This document shows, in pieces, positions 1 to 8,398 of a stretch of DNA of 16,149 nucleotides. The translations under genes and the position numbers were made by a program. The stretch spans positions 35,735-51,883 of the forward strand of contig DKGY01000016.1 in the NCBI GenBank assembly GCA_002453475.1. Direction: 5' to 3'. Below the pieces are notes generated by a model that saw only the letters and a program-made list of their open reading frames with translations, ran no database searches and was not told the origin of the DNA. This stretch comes from Clostridium sp. UBA6758 (GTDB taxonomy: Bacteria > Bacillota > Clostridia > Clostridiales > Clostridiaceae). Within the stretch, counting starts at the first letter, position 1, and every line of letters begins with the position of its first letter.

Positions 1-590
1 TTTAAAACTTTATTATTATCTAAAAAATAGTCTAATACACTTAATGCTCTATCAGAAGATAAGTGCCAGTTATTTGGCATACCTGGTTTATTAATTGGTA
101 TATTATCTGTATGACCTTCAATTATAATTTTATTGTCTACCTTACCTATTAAATCACTAACCTTATCTAATACATTTTTACTATCTGACCTTAGCTCTGC
201 CTTTCCAGTATCAAAAAGCACTGAATCCTTCATCTGTATATTAAGACCTTTTTCATCTTCATATATTTGAACATCATTTTCTAAATCATTTTCTTTAATA
301 TAAGTTAAAACATCTTCTACAATTTCCAAGTTTTCATTTTCTTGAGCATCCTCCACTGTAAGTTGTGGTTTTCCAACTATAGGTACATCTCCACTGCTTG
401 AATTAAATTCAAGTATTGATTTATCAGCCTTGCCACTAAAAGCACTTTGCATTGCTGCAGCTATCTGCTGAAGCTTTTGTGAGTCTACAGTTGATAATGA
501 ATAAAGTAAAACAAAGAAGGTTAATAGCAAAGTAACAGTATCTGCATAAGTAGCTAGCCAACCATCAGTCTTTATTTCTCTCTTCGCCAT
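1..590 (-). CDS. motB: MotB flagellar stator protein (C-terminus cut by window edge)
   Basis: MotB pairs with MotA to form the ion channel that turns the flagellum, and anchors it to peptidoglycan. The reading frame starts at an ATG at 590 (MAKREIKTDGW) and stays open to base 1, giving about 196 codons. The N-terminus has a short basic cytoplasmic stretch and then a single membrane segment, YADTVTLLLTFFVLLYSLS, whose Asp (residue 17) is the expected ion-binding residue. An OmpA-like peptidoglycan-binding domain follows, with the diagnostic GHTDNIPIN motif and the downstream LSSDRALSVLDYF helix. The start lies 10 bases after the motA stop. The end of motA (GGAGAG) supplies the ribosome site, so the two are probably translationally coupled. 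The ion (proton or sodium) cannot be judged from this segment. The identification is secure; only the last part is missing. Confidence 0.96.
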   Translation of the reverse strand, partial: MAKREIKTDGWLATYADTVTLLLTFFVLLYSLSTVDSQKLQQIAAAMQSAFSGKADKSILEFNSSSGDVPIVGKPQLTVEDAQENENLEIVEDVLTYIKENDLENDVQIYEDEKGLNIQMKDSVLFDTGKAELRSDSKNVLDKVSDLIGKVDNKIIIEGHTDNIPINKPGMPNNWHLSSDRALSVLDYFLDNNKVL

Positions 591-600
591 AATTACTCAC

Positions 601-1392
601 CTACTCTCCTTGATTAACACCGCTTAAATACTTTACTCTATCCTCTGGTGATAAATATACTATCATTTTATCTTCAATTACCCTTGGGTTTACTCCTGAC
701 TGTATAGAAAGCACCCCTTCAATCATCATTTCCATTTGGTTTACTTCATTAGCTGTTTTATAATTCAGTTTTCCTGCTATAGGAAGTACAACTAAATTAG
801 CAAGCATAGAACCATAAAAAGTTGTAATAAGAGCCTTACCCATACCTGATGCTAAGTTGTCCGCATCCGATAAGTTAGCAAGCATTTGTATAAGTCCAAT
901 TAATGTTCCAATCATACCCATTGCTGGAGCATATGCACCCCAAGTTGTAAACATAGATGCTGCATCTTCGTGTCTTTTTTCTAACTCTTTAATTTCTAAA
1001 GTCATTATTTCTCTTATAGATTCAGGTTCAATACCATCAACTATCATATTCAAACCTTTTTTAACAAATTCGTTATTAATCTCTTGTATATCTTCTTCTA
1101 AAGAAAGTAGTCCATCTCTTCTAGCCTTCTTAGATAAATTAACAAATAATGCAATATTATCTATTTTAGATACACTATCTTCTTTAAATGCCTGTGCTGC
1201 AACCTTAATAAATCTTTTAATTTCATTAAAAGGGTATGACATTAAAAGTGCTCCAAAGGAGCCTCCTATTGTTATAGCTAAGGATGGTACATCATAGAAT
1301 AACTTTAACGATCCTCCACTTACCATTCCATAAAATACAAGTACAATTGCAATCACAAAACCTATAGCTGTTAACATATCATTCTTCTTCAT
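601..1392 (-). CDS. motA: MotA flagellar stator protein
   Basis: MotA is the membrane partner of MotB in the stator; its cytoplasmic loop acts on FliG to generate torque. The protein is about 263 residues, normal for the family, with an N-terminal pair of membrane helices, a charged cytoplasmic loop (residues about 70-150) and a C-terminal helix pair. The conserved MGMIGTLIGLIQML and FYGSMLANLVVLPIAGKL stretches are present. I chose the ATG at 1392 (MKKNDMLTAIG) over a more upstream frame start because GGAGG lies six bases before it. That start overlaps the end of flbD by 14 bases, which suggests translational coupling. The gene is followed directly by motB. Confidence 0.96.
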   Translation of the reverse strand: MKKNDMLTAIGFVIAIVLVFYGMVSGGSLKLFYDVPSLAITIGGSFGALLMSYPFNEIKRFIKVAAQAFKEDSVSKIDNIALFVNLSKKARRDGLLSLEEDIQEINNEFVKKGLNMIVDGIEPESIREIMTLEIKELEKRHEDAASMFTTWGAYAPAMGMIGTLIGLIQMLANLSDADNLASGMGKALITTFYGSMLANLVVLPIAGKLNYKTANEVNQMEMMIEGVLSIQSGVNPRVIEDKMIVYLSPEDRVKYLSGVNQGE

Positions 1393-1594
1393 TGCTTTCC
1401 TCCAACCGTACATTTGCCCAGTATTTTCGCTTAAACTCTATAACCTTTTCAACTATTTCTTTAGAACTTTCTTTAACTAAATACTTTTTCCCATTGATTA
1501 AGGTAATAACTGTTTCTGGGATTTCCTCAATTTTTTCAATGTGATTACTATTAAGAATAAACTTATTTCCATTTAAGGGATTAACTTCTATCAT
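1379..1594 (-). CDS. flbD: FlbD/SwrD-family small flagellar protein
   Basis: A 71-residue protein of the FlbD (SwrD) family, found between the hook gene and the stator or fliL genes in Firmicutes flagellar operons. In Bacillus subtilis SwrD is reported to raise flagellar power for swarming. Visible features are the N-terminal MIEVNPLNGNKFILNS, an ETVITLINGKKYLVKES core and a charged C-terminal helix ending ESNEEE. The start has a strong GGAGG-type ribosome site. Upstream is a 102-base gap holding a large hairpin; downstream the stop lies inside the start of motA. The exact molecular role is not visible in the sequence; the assignment rests on family resemblance and gene order. Confidence 0.9.
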   Translation of the reverse strand: MIEVNPLNGNKFILNSNHIEKIEEIPETVITLINGKKYLVKESSKEIVEKVIEFKRKYWANVRLEESNEEE

Positions 1595-1628
1595 ATTCTC
1601 CTATACCTCCTATGATATAGTAGATTTA

Positions 1629-1668
1629 CTTAAGCTAAGAACAATATGATTCTTGTCCTTAGCCTAAG
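1629..1668 (-). repeat. Intercistronic hairpin between flgE and flbD
   Basis: Two 16-base arms (1629-1644 and 1653-1668) flank an 8-base loop. On the minus-strand RNA all 16 positions pair, two of them as G-U. No run of U follows the stem (the next bases are UAAAU), so it does not look like a standard intrinsic terminator. It lies between the hook gene, whose product is needed in many copies, and flbD-motAB. It could be an RNA processing or stabilising element, or a weak attenuator. The structure is certain on paper; the function is inferred. Confidence 0.6.
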
Positions 1669-1696
1669 AAAAATCACATTTATATATTTAAGCTAA

Positions 1697-2755
1697 TTAT
1701 CTTTTTAAATTTACAAGTTCTTGTAATATTTCATCAGCAGTTGTGATAATTTTACCACAAGCTTGGAAAGAACGAGTAGCTACTATCATATCTGTGAATT
1801 GTGCAGATAAATCTACATTTGACATCTCTAAAAATCCATTTAAAACTTTTCCGTATGCCTTTCCATTATCTTCTCTTCCACCTAAAGCCGCTTCATTTGC
1901 ATACTTTCCAACTCTAGCTAATGGATTACCTGAGTTTGCTGAAGGAGTATATAGATTGTTACCAACTTTCTCAAGACCTTCATTGTTAGTAAATGATGCC
2001 ATGGCAACTTGTCCAAGAACAGTAGTACTACCATCAGCAAGAACAGCTTTAATTAATCCATCATTTTCTATAGAGAAACCTTGAATCCTAACATCTTCTC
2101 TTCTTCCTGTTGGTTTTCCATCAGGACCAACTTCTGGATTTCCATCTTTATCAGTTACCAGCTTAGATACAGTTTCAGGTATTTTAAGTGGTACTAATTC
2201 ATTTTGATTAGCATTTAAGTTTGCTGATTCTCCATCTACATAATTAACTATTCCACCTGCTGGAGATGTTGCTGTTCCATCACTTATAGCATAACCCATA
2301 ATTCTATATCCATTAGAATTCAAAAGATTACCTTTACTATCTACCTTAAAAGAACCATCTCTTGTATAGAAACTTTCCAAAGTTGTAGATTCCATACTTT
2401 GGTTTGGATTAACTGTTATGGTTCCACCTTCTGGTCCTTTAGCTACTATAAAATATCCTGTTCCATCTACAGCTACATCATAAGGTCTTCCTGTTGGTTG
2501 TAAACTTCCTTGAGCCATATTTGTAACTATACTTTGTATAGAAACTCCCATACCAATTCTTGAAGGGTTAACTCCTCCTAAGTTTAATCCTGGGCCTGAT
2601 GCCCCTCTATAACTTTGATACATGCTATCTTGAAAAGTAACTGAAGATGATTTAAAGGAAGTAGTTCCTGAGTTTGCCACATTATTTCCTATTACATCTA
2701 GCTTTTTTTGATTAGCTCCTAAACCTGATATCCCTGAATACATTGAATTTAACAT
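1697..2755 (-). CDS. flgE: Flagellar hook protein FlgE
   Basis: FlgE polymerises into the hook, the universal joint outside the cell. The 352-residue protein starts MLNSMYSGISGL and has the axial-protein motif IGNNVANSGTTSFKSS (about residues 22-37). It then has the NMAQGSLQPTGRPYDVAVDGTGYFIV stretch typical of hook and rod proteins, described here by positions about 84-109. The C-terminal coiled region ends FQACGKIITTADEILQELVNLKR (last 23 residues). A middle region of about 200 residues is the variable surface domain. GGAGGG lies 10 bases before the ATG. The gene follows flgD, the hook cap. One small oddity is a cysteine in the C-terminal helix, at a place where asparagine or serine is more usual in my memory of the family. 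Confidence 0.96.
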   Translation of the reverse strand: MLNSMYSGISGLGANQKKLDVIGNNVANSGTTSFKSSSVTFQDSMYQSYRGASGPGLNLGGVNPSRIGMGVSIQSIVTNMAQGSLQPTGRPYDVAVDGTGYFIVAKGPEGGTITVNPNQSMESTTLESFYTRDGSFKVDSKGNLLNSNGYRIMGYAISDGTATSPAGGIVNYVDGESANLNANQNELVPLKIPETVSKLVTDKDGNPEVGPDGKPTGRREDVRIQGFSIENDGLIKAVLADGSTTVLGQVAMASFTNNEGLEKVGNNLYTPSANSGNPLARVGKYANEAALGGREDNGKAYGKVLNGFLEMSNVDLSAQFTDMIVATRSFQACGKIITTADEILQELVNLKR

Positions 2756-2798
2756 ATTATACTATCCCTCCGATTCTCTATTTTTTACTATAATTTTA

Positions 2799-3500
2799 TT
2801 AGCCTTTTACTCCAATCACAGAGTCAAATAAGTAATCTTTAATTTCGGTTTTACCATCAACCTCAACTTCAACCTTAAGCTTAATGCCTTCTGCATCCCT
2901 ATATACTTCTACAACTTTACCTGTAATAGACTTAGTTTTCTCTTCTTTCTCTTTCTTTCCATCCCCCTCTGGTTTCTCTTCCGTTGTATCTGATGGTAAT
3001 GCTATTTCAACAATCTTACCCATCAATGTTACTGCATTAGAGAAGGTTAAGTTATCCATGTTCGGATCTCCAGAATCAATTACATCAGTAACTTGACTAT
3101 ATGCATAATCTGTATATTTACCATCTACACCTTCCACAGTCACATATACATCTCCCTTATGTTTGTACACAGCCCTAACTACGCCACACTGTGGTACTCC
3201 ATTAGAATCTAAAGCATCTAAAGCTACAAATTTTCCAGTTAATCCTTGTGCTGAAGAAAGAGTCATTGTAGAATTTAATGAACTCATCTGTTCAAGGGTT
3301 GTAAATTGTGCTAACTGTGAGATGTAGGCAGTAGTGTCTTGAGCTTGGGTTGGATCCTGATTAGAAAGCTCTGCAGCTAATATTTTAAAGAAAGAGTTTT
3401 TGTCAAACTCTGCCCCTGGTTTTACAATGGGTGTGCCATTTTCCGTTTTATTTCCCAAAACTTCTGATGTTACTTTTGTATTATGGGTTGATATTGGCAT
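2799..3500 (-). CDS. flgD: Hook-capping protein FlgD
   Basis: FlgD caps the growing hook and guides FlgE assembly, then leaves. The protein has 233 residues. The conserved N-terminal region is clear: FFKILAAELSNQDPT (about 37-51), then SQLAQFTTLEQMSSLN (about 61-76). The C-terminal part is not the usual Ig-like and tudor arrangement at full size. It shows two similar small beta-rich units. One begins LTGKFVALDALD (about 87-140) and the other LMGKIVEIALP (about 159-231). Each ends in a V-x-x-V-like strand (QVTDV, SVIGV). The second carries a Lys/Glu-rich insertion at about 171-190. The ATG at 3500 has GGAG before it that overlaps the fliK stop, so it is coupled to fliK. Confidence 0.93.
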   Translation of the reverse strand: MPISTHNTKVTSEVLGNKTENGTPIVKPGAEFDKNSFFKILAAELSNQDPTQAQDTTAYISQLAQFTTLEQMSSLNSTMTLSSAQGLTGKFVALDALDSNGVPQCGVVRAVYKHKGDVYVTVEGVDGKYTDYAYSQVTDVIDSGDPNMDNLTFSNAVTLMGKIVEIALPSDTTEEKPEGDGKKEKEEKTKSITGKVVEVYRDAEGIKLKVEVEVDGKTEIKDYLFDSVIGVKG

Positions 3501-3511
3501 TTCATCATCTC

Positions 3512-4849
3512 CTAAACTAGTAAATCTATTTCATTGGAAGCTTTACCCTTAGCTTCAGGTGCAACATCCTCTTCAACTATATCCCCATGAGATCTTTGTC
3601 TACCACTTTCACTACCACCTTGTCCACCATTTTCATAAGCTTTACCCTGGTTATTTCCATGAGTAAAATAGGTAGTATCCTCTTCATATAGTCCTATATT
3701 TACTGATTGTATTTTTATGTTATTTCCATTTAACTTTTCATTTATATCCTTAAGTCCTAAAGCTAGCATCTCTACGGTTTCCTTTGACGTAGCCTTAATC
3801 ATTGCTTTCAAAGCACCTTGCTCCATACTTACAGATATAGATATTTCACCTAATTCTTTAGGATAAATTTTTACAGTTAAATCTTTAACACCATTCTTAT
3901 CCATATATGATAAAGCTTTTATTACATCATTATTTAGCTCACTCTTTGTAATAGCTATGGGTTTCTCACTAGACACTTCTCCAGATTTCAGTAAACTATT
4001 TTCAAATGATGACATAAAATCAGTAGCTCTTGCAACCTTTGAGTCCTTCTCTTCACCATTAATTACTTTGTTCAAAATAGCTGTTTCTTTTGAAAACTTA
4101 CTATCTGTACCATTACTTTCTTTATTGTCTTCTGCTCCAGCTACTACCCTACTTTTATCTATCACTTCAGCTTCCATACCTATTCTTCTAGGTATATTTA
4201 AAGAAACATCTTCTTTATTAACATCCTTCATTGAAACTATTTTCTGCAACTGACTTACTAGGTCATCAGGCTCTATGCCTTCCTCTGATGTCAGTAATTT
4301 CATGAGAGCTTCACTATTACTTTTTAACCCTGTGAAATCATCATTAATTAAAGTGAGTAACTCTGTAAGTTTATTTTTCTTATCACTATCTAGTGATACT
4401 TCATTTAATAGTTCTAATAAATTATTTGCCTTTTCTTCACTTCCTAAAATCTCTAATAAAGATTGAATTTCCCCTTTAGCTTTAGTTCCACTGATAATAT
4501 TAGTTGAATCTAATTCAGCGTTAGCGGTATTCTCCTTATTCAAAAGAGCTAAAATATAATTTATTAGTGACTGCATGTCTTCTGAGGTATTCAATTCTTC
4601 ACCTTGATCAACTTCCTCAGAGTTCACTATGTAATCCTTAGAAGGCTCTTTAACTTTTCCCTGTTCATTAGAAGTTACTGATTTAGTTTCGGTTTTATAC
4701 TTTTCATAGTTTTTACTGTAGTTTTTAAGTTCTTTTGAAAATTCATCATTAAAATATTTATTATTATTTCCTTCAGACTTTTTAACTTTTTCACCAATAC
4801 CACTACCTTTATACAGGTCATTTCCAACACTAACTTGTGCCATTTCCAT
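3512..4849 (-). CDS. fliK: Flagellar hook-length control protein FliK
   Basis: FliK is the secreted ruler that measures the hook and switches export from hook to filament proteins. It has about 445 residues. The N-terminal two thirds is low-complexity, hydrophilic and poorly conserved, rich in Lys, Glu, Asn and Ser, as expected for the ruler. The C-terminal flagellar hook domain is recognisable from about residue 315 on: LTVKIYPKELGEISISVSME, then LKAMIKATSKETVEMLALGL. The tail is glycine-rich. The ATG at 4849 is preceded by GGGAGG inside the end of fliJ. A TTG directly upstream (4852) has better spacing to that site and cannot be excluded as the start. The assignment rests on the C-terminal domain and on position between fliJ and flgD. 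Confidence 0.92.
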   Translation of the reverse strand: MEMAQVSVGNDLYKGSGIGEKVKKSEGNNNKYFNDEFSKELKNYSKNYEKYKTETKSVTSNEQGKVKEPSKDYIVNSEEVDQGEELNTSEDMQSLINYILALLNKENTANAELDSTNIISGTKAKGEIQSLLEILGSEEKANNLLELLNEVSLDSDKKNKLTELLTLINDDFTGLKSNSEALMKLLTSEEGIEPDDLVSQLQKIVSMKDVNKEDVSLNIPRRIGMEAEVIDKSRVVAGAEDNKESNGTDSKFSKETAILNKVINGEEKDSKVARATDFMSSFENSLLKSGEVSSEKPIAITKSELNNDVIKALSYMDKNGVKDLTVKIYPKELGEISISVSMEQGALKAMIKATSKETVEMLALGLKDINEKLNGNNIKIQSVNIGLYEEDTTYFTHGNNQGKAYENGGQGGSESGRQRSHGDIVEEDVAPEAKGKASNEIDLLV

Positions 4850-4854
4850 CAAAT

Positions 4855-5295
4855 TTATCGCCTCCCGCCTTCACGTAAAAATCCATATAGTGCAAATTCA
4901 TCATTATGAATTTGCTCTATCCTATTTTCTTCCTTTATAAATGCTGCTCGATCCTTATCTTTTAATATCCCTACTATCTTTTTGTTTACTTGAGCAGTAA
5001 CTAACTCTTTTCTCGTAGTTTCTACTCTTTCTTCATCAGTTTTAAGTTTTTCTTTTGTTATACTAATAGTACTATTTAATAGATTCAAATAATGATGCTG
5101 AATTTTTCTTTCAGTTACACTCATGTTATTATTCACAGTAGAATATCTTTGGAAGTTATCTTCTAGACCTTCAAGCTCTGCTTCTACCTTGTTCTTCTCC
5201 CTTAGAGCTTCCATAAAAACTATTTTCCTACTGTCTTCTTCTTTCTCTCTTATGTCCAACAACCTTTGCAATTTAAATTTATAAATTTGTCCCAA
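4855..5295 (-). CDS. fliJ: Flagellar export chaperone FliJ (TTG start)
   Basis: FliJ is the coiled-coil stalk that sits in the FliI ATPase ring and helps couple ATP use to protein export. The product is 146 residues, highly charged and almost wholly alpha-helical, beginning MGQIYKFKLQRLLDIREKEE, the family's typical opening. No ATG fits this opening. The start is TTG at 5295, with GGTGG eight bases upstream, just after the fliI stop. A rare start codon may set a low yield relative to neighbours. It ends five bases before the fliK ATG and its last codons supply the fliK ribosome site. Sequence is weakly conserved in this family, so position supports the call as much as motifs do. Confidence 0.9.
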   Translation of the reverse strand: MGQIYKFKLQRLLDIREKEEDSRKIVFMEALREKNKVEAELEGLEDNFQRYSTVNNNMSVTERKIQHHYLNLLNSTISITKEKLKTDEERVETTRKELVTAQVNKKIVGILKDKDRAAFIKEENRIEQIHNDEFALYGFLREGGRR

Positions 5296-5309
5296 AGTCT
5301 ACACCACCT

Positions 5310-6617
5310 TTATTTAAACATATTAATAAGCATATCTTTACTTTCTTCAAGTTCACAAGCTTCTTTTATTTCTTGAGTTAAAAATCCATTTATACTATCT
5401 ATATACTCAATGGCCATATCTATTTTGGAATTACTTCCCTTTACATAAGCTCCTAGATTTATTAAATCTTCCGCGTCTTTGTAAGATGCCATTAAATCTC
5501 TAGCAAGAGAAGCTGCCTTTATATGAATTTCCTCAGCAATTTCTGGCATAAGCCTAGATACGCTCTTAAGCACATCAATAGCTGGATAATGATTTTTAGT
5601 AGCTAGGTCACGACTTAATACAATATGTCCATCTAAAATACCTCTTACTGCATCTGCGATGGGCTCATTAAAGTCATCTCCATCAACTAGTACAGTATAA
5701 AAAGCTGTAATAGATCCTTTGTCAGACATTCCACTACGTTCAAGAAGTTTTGGTAACATTGCAAAAACCGAAGGAGTATATCCTTTAGTAGCTGGAGGCT
5801 CTCCTATAGCAAGACCAATCTCCCTTTGTGCCATAGCAAAACGGGTCACTGAGTCCATCATAAGAATAACCTTTAACCCTTTATCTCTAAAGTATTCTGC
5901 AATAGCTGTGGCTGTAAATGCCCCCTTTAGCCTGACAAGGGCTGGTTGATCAGAAGTAGCACATACTACTACGGATTTTTTTAACCCTTCTGGTCCTAGA
6001 TCTTTTTCTATGAAATCTAAAACCTCTCTCCCTCTTTCGCCTATTAGGGATATCACATTTACATCAGCCTTTGCTTCCCTTGCAATCATTCCAAGGGTAG
6101 TACTTTTTCCTACCCCTGAACCAGCAAAGATACCAATCCTTTGTCCTTCACCACAAGTAAGAAATCCATCAATGGCTCTTACCCCTGTAGGAAGGATTTC
6201 TTTGATCCTTCTTCTCTTCAATGGGTCTGGTGGCATAGCTTCCAAAGGATAATTCTTATAAAGAGTTAATTCCTTTTCATCTAAAGGATTGCCAATTCCA
6301 TCTAAAACTCTTCCTAAAAGTTCATCTGAACACTTTATACTTAGCTGCTTTCCTGTTCTCTCTACTCTGCATCCTGGAGATATGCCTATTAGGTTTCCAA
6401 GGGGCATAAGAATTAAATTACCATCTTTAAACCCTACTACTTCACAGACTATAGTATTATTTTCTTCATTATATATATGGAAAATCTCTCCTACAAACCC
6501 CTTAACTCCTTTTACTTCAATGGTAAGACCAATTATGTTTTTAACTACGCCTTCCATATGATTAAAATTTGTTTTATTAATATTTTTATCGATGTCTTCT
6601 ATATTCAAATTAATCAT
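5310..6617 (-). CDS. fliI: Flagellum-specific export ATPase FliI
   Basis: FliI is the hexameric ATPase of the flagellar type III export apparatus, related to the F1 beta subunit. It has 435 residues, a usual length. Visible motifs are Walker A AGSGVGKST (165-173), GERGRE with the catalytic glutamate (193-198), Walker B ILMMDS (251-256), and the type III ATPase signature PPATKGYTPSVFA (274-286). The N-terminal domain resembles the beta-barrel of the F1 family. It starts 14 bases after fliH and overlaps nothing. FliH, the regulator of this enzyme, is immediately upstream and FliJ, its stalk, immediately downstream. Confidence 0.97.
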   Translation of the reverse strand: MINLNIEDIDKNINKTNFNHMEGVVKNIIGLTIEVKGVKGFVGEIFHIYNEENNTIVCEVVGFKDGNLILMPLGNLIGISPGCRVERTGKQLSIKCSDELLGRVLDGIGNPLDEKELTLYKNYPLEAMPPDPLKRRRIKEILPTGVRAIDGFLTCGEGQRIGIFAGSGVGKSTTLGMIAREAKADVNVISLIGERGREVLDFIEKDLGPEGLKKSVVVCATSDQPALVRLKGAFTATAIAEYFRDKGLKVILMMDSVTRFAMAQREIGLAIGEPPATKGYTPSVFAMLPKLLERSGMSDKGSITAFYTVLVDGDDFNEPIADAVRGILDGHIVLSRDLATKNHYPAIDVLKSVSRLMPEIAEEIHIKAASLARDLMASYKDAEDLINLGAYVKGSNSKIDMAIEYIDSINGFLTQEIKEACELEESKDMLINMFK

Positions 6618-6631
6618 AATACCATCTTCCT

Positions 6632-7399
6632 CTATGCTTCCATGAGAATTTCCTTTAGTTTCTCTATGCTTCCCTTAATAGTAAAGGTGGTTTTTCCATC
6701 ATCCTTATCAACAACTAGGGTTCCATCTTCTAAATAATTATCTTGTAAAACCACTATTTCTCCTCTGATGCCTATACTATGTTTGAATTCTTCTATCTTG
6801 GCCTCTATTTCTTCTAAATAGTTAGTTGATACCCTTATAATTATCATCTTGGCATTCTTCTCTTCAGATAGGATATCGAATAATAATTCATTTAGTGCAT
6901 CCTTATTCTCCAATTCCTTTTTGAGCATATTTTCTACAGCATTTATAATAATTTTTCTAATACCCATTTCCTTGGACTTAAGAAACTTATCATACTCTTC
7001 CTTAGCTTGATAAAGAATAAAATTTGCATTTTGAATTATTTCTTCACCCTTTTTTACACCTTCATCATAAGCCTTATCATAACCCTCTTTATAACCAATG
7101 CCATGACCTTCTTCATAACCCTTATTAAACCCATTTTCCTTGGCTTCATATATGATTTCTTCTACTTTTTCCTTTGCATTAGCAAGAATATCTTCAGCTT
7201 CTATATGGGCATTTTTAACTATTTCTTCACCCTTTTTCTTTAGCTTTAGATACTCCTCCATATTTAGGGGGCTAGAATCCTCTAAATCCAAGGTCTCCTC
7301 TACTATAGGAGCTGGCTCTATATAAAATTCTGTATCTATTACCTTAGTTCCGCTTTCACATACATTAACACTTTTAATTACCCTATAAGATGACTGCAT
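6632..7399 (-). CDS. fliH: Flagellar export regulator FliH
   Basis: FliH dimerises, binds FliI and links it to the export gate and the C ring. The protein has 255 residues. The middle shows the family's glycine-repeat helix: Gly at 90, 94, 98, 102, 106, 114 and 118, with Ala at 110, an almost perfect G-x-x-x-G ladder. A C-terminal helical domain related to the V/F-type ATPase peripheral stalk follows (about 140-255). The ATG at 7399 lies 17 bases inside the end of fliG. GGCGGAG precedes it, so translation is probably coupled to fliG. The N-terminus (MQSSYRVIKS) agrees with clostridial FliH proteins as I remember them. Confidence 0.95.
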   Translation of the reverse strand: MQSSYRVIKSVNVCESGTKVIDTEFYIEPAPIVEETLDLEDSSPLNMEEYLKLKKKGEEIVKNAHIEAEDILANAKEKVEEIIYEAKENGFNKGYEEGHGIGYKEGYDKAYDEGVKKGEEIIQNANFILYQAKEEYDKFLKSKEMGIRKIIINAVENMLKKELENKDALNELLFDILSEEKNAKMIIIRVSTNYLEEIEAKIEEFKHSIGIRGEIVVLQDNYLEDGTLVVDKDDGKTTFTIKGSIEKLKEILMEA

Positions 7400-8396
7400 C
7401 GTCTCCGCCTCTTACAATTGTTATTTCTCCAGCTTCATCTAGTCTTCTAATTAATGCGACAATTTTTTGTTGAGCTTTTTCAACATCCATAAGTCTTACA
7501 GGTCCTAAGAATTCCATATCTTCCTTTAATGTAGCTGCTGCACGTTTTGAAAGGTTTCTTGATATAGTTTCTATCACTTGTTCTGAAGTACCCTTTAGAG
7601 CCATACAAAGCTCCTTATTATCAACCTCACGTAAAATTCTTTGAATTTCCACATCATTGATAGTGATAATATCTTCAAATACAAACATAGATTCCTTAAC
7701 TTTATCTGCAAGTTCCATATCTTCTCTTTCAAGACCTTCTGTAATATTTTTCTCTGTAGTCCTATCGACTTGGTTAAGTATGTTAACTAAAGATTGAACT
7801 CCTCCTATGACAGTGCTTTCACTAGTAACCACTGAAGATAACTTACTATTTAATACCTCTTCAATTTCCTTCACTACTATCGGATATATGTTACTCATGG
7901 TAGCAACTCTAAAAGCAACTTCACTCTGCAATTCAGATGGAAGTGCGGACATTATCTGACCCGCTTTATCCGGCTGTAAATGACAAAGTATTAATGCTAT
8001 AGTTTGAGGATGTTCTCCTGAAATTACATTCATAAGCTGAGTTGCATCAGCTTTTCTAGCAATAGAAAAAGGTCTAAACTGCTGTGAAAACTCTGTAACT
8101 CTCTCTAAAATATCATTGGCCTTTTGACTCCCTAAAGCTTTAGATAAAACGCTTCTAGCATACTCTACTCCACCTTCAAGAATATAATCCTTAGCCTTAT
8201 TTAATTCCATAAACTCATCTAAAACAGCTTGTCTGTCTTCAGCTTTAACCGATGACATATTAGCAATCTCATAGGTTACCTTTTGTATATCTCTTTCATT
8301 TAATCTTTTTATTATTGCTGCAGATGCATCTGGTCCCAAAGAGATAAATAATATTGCTGCTTTTTGAATACCGGTAAATTTTTCTGTTTTAGCCAT
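7383..8396 (-). CDS. fliG: Flagellar motor switch protein FliG
   Basis: FliG forms the upper part of the C ring, binds FliF at the MS ring and meets MotA to produce torque. It is 337 residues, the normal length. The N-terminal FliF-binding region has TGIQKAAILFISLG (8-21). The middle domain carries the EHPQ motif (128-131) followed by TIALILCHLQPDKA. The C-terminal torque domain contains the charged helix region near LREVDNKELCMALKG and ends with ALIRRLDEAGEI. The start ATG is two bases after the fliF stop and uses GAAGGGAG at the end of fliF. The gene overlaps fliH at its 3' end. Confidence 0.97.
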   Translation of the reverse strand: MAKTEKFTGIQKAAILFISLGPDASAAIIKRLNERDIQKVTYEIANMSSVKAEDRQAVLDEFMELNKAKDYILEGGVEYARSVLSKALGSQKANDILERVTEFSQQFRPFSIARKADATQLMNVISGEHPQTIALILCHLQPDKAGQIMSALPSELQSEVAFRVATMSNIYPIVVKEIEEVLNSKLSSVVTSESTVIGGVQSLVNILNQVDRTTEKNITEGLEREDMELADKVKESMFVFEDIITINDVEIQRILREVDNKELCMALKGTSEQVIETISRNLSKRAAATLKEDMEFLGPVRLMDVEKAQQKIVALIRRLDEAGEITIVRGGDDAVIL

Positions 8397-8398
8397 TA

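Noticed and set aside
857..1297. Open frame on the plus strand opposite motA, and similar plus-strand frames opposite flgE, fliK, fliI, fliH, fliF, flagellin and MCP
   Set aside because: All lie antisense to clear flagellar or chemotaxis genes, have low-complexity Ser/Ile/Leu-rich products, and lack ribosome sites or family motifs.
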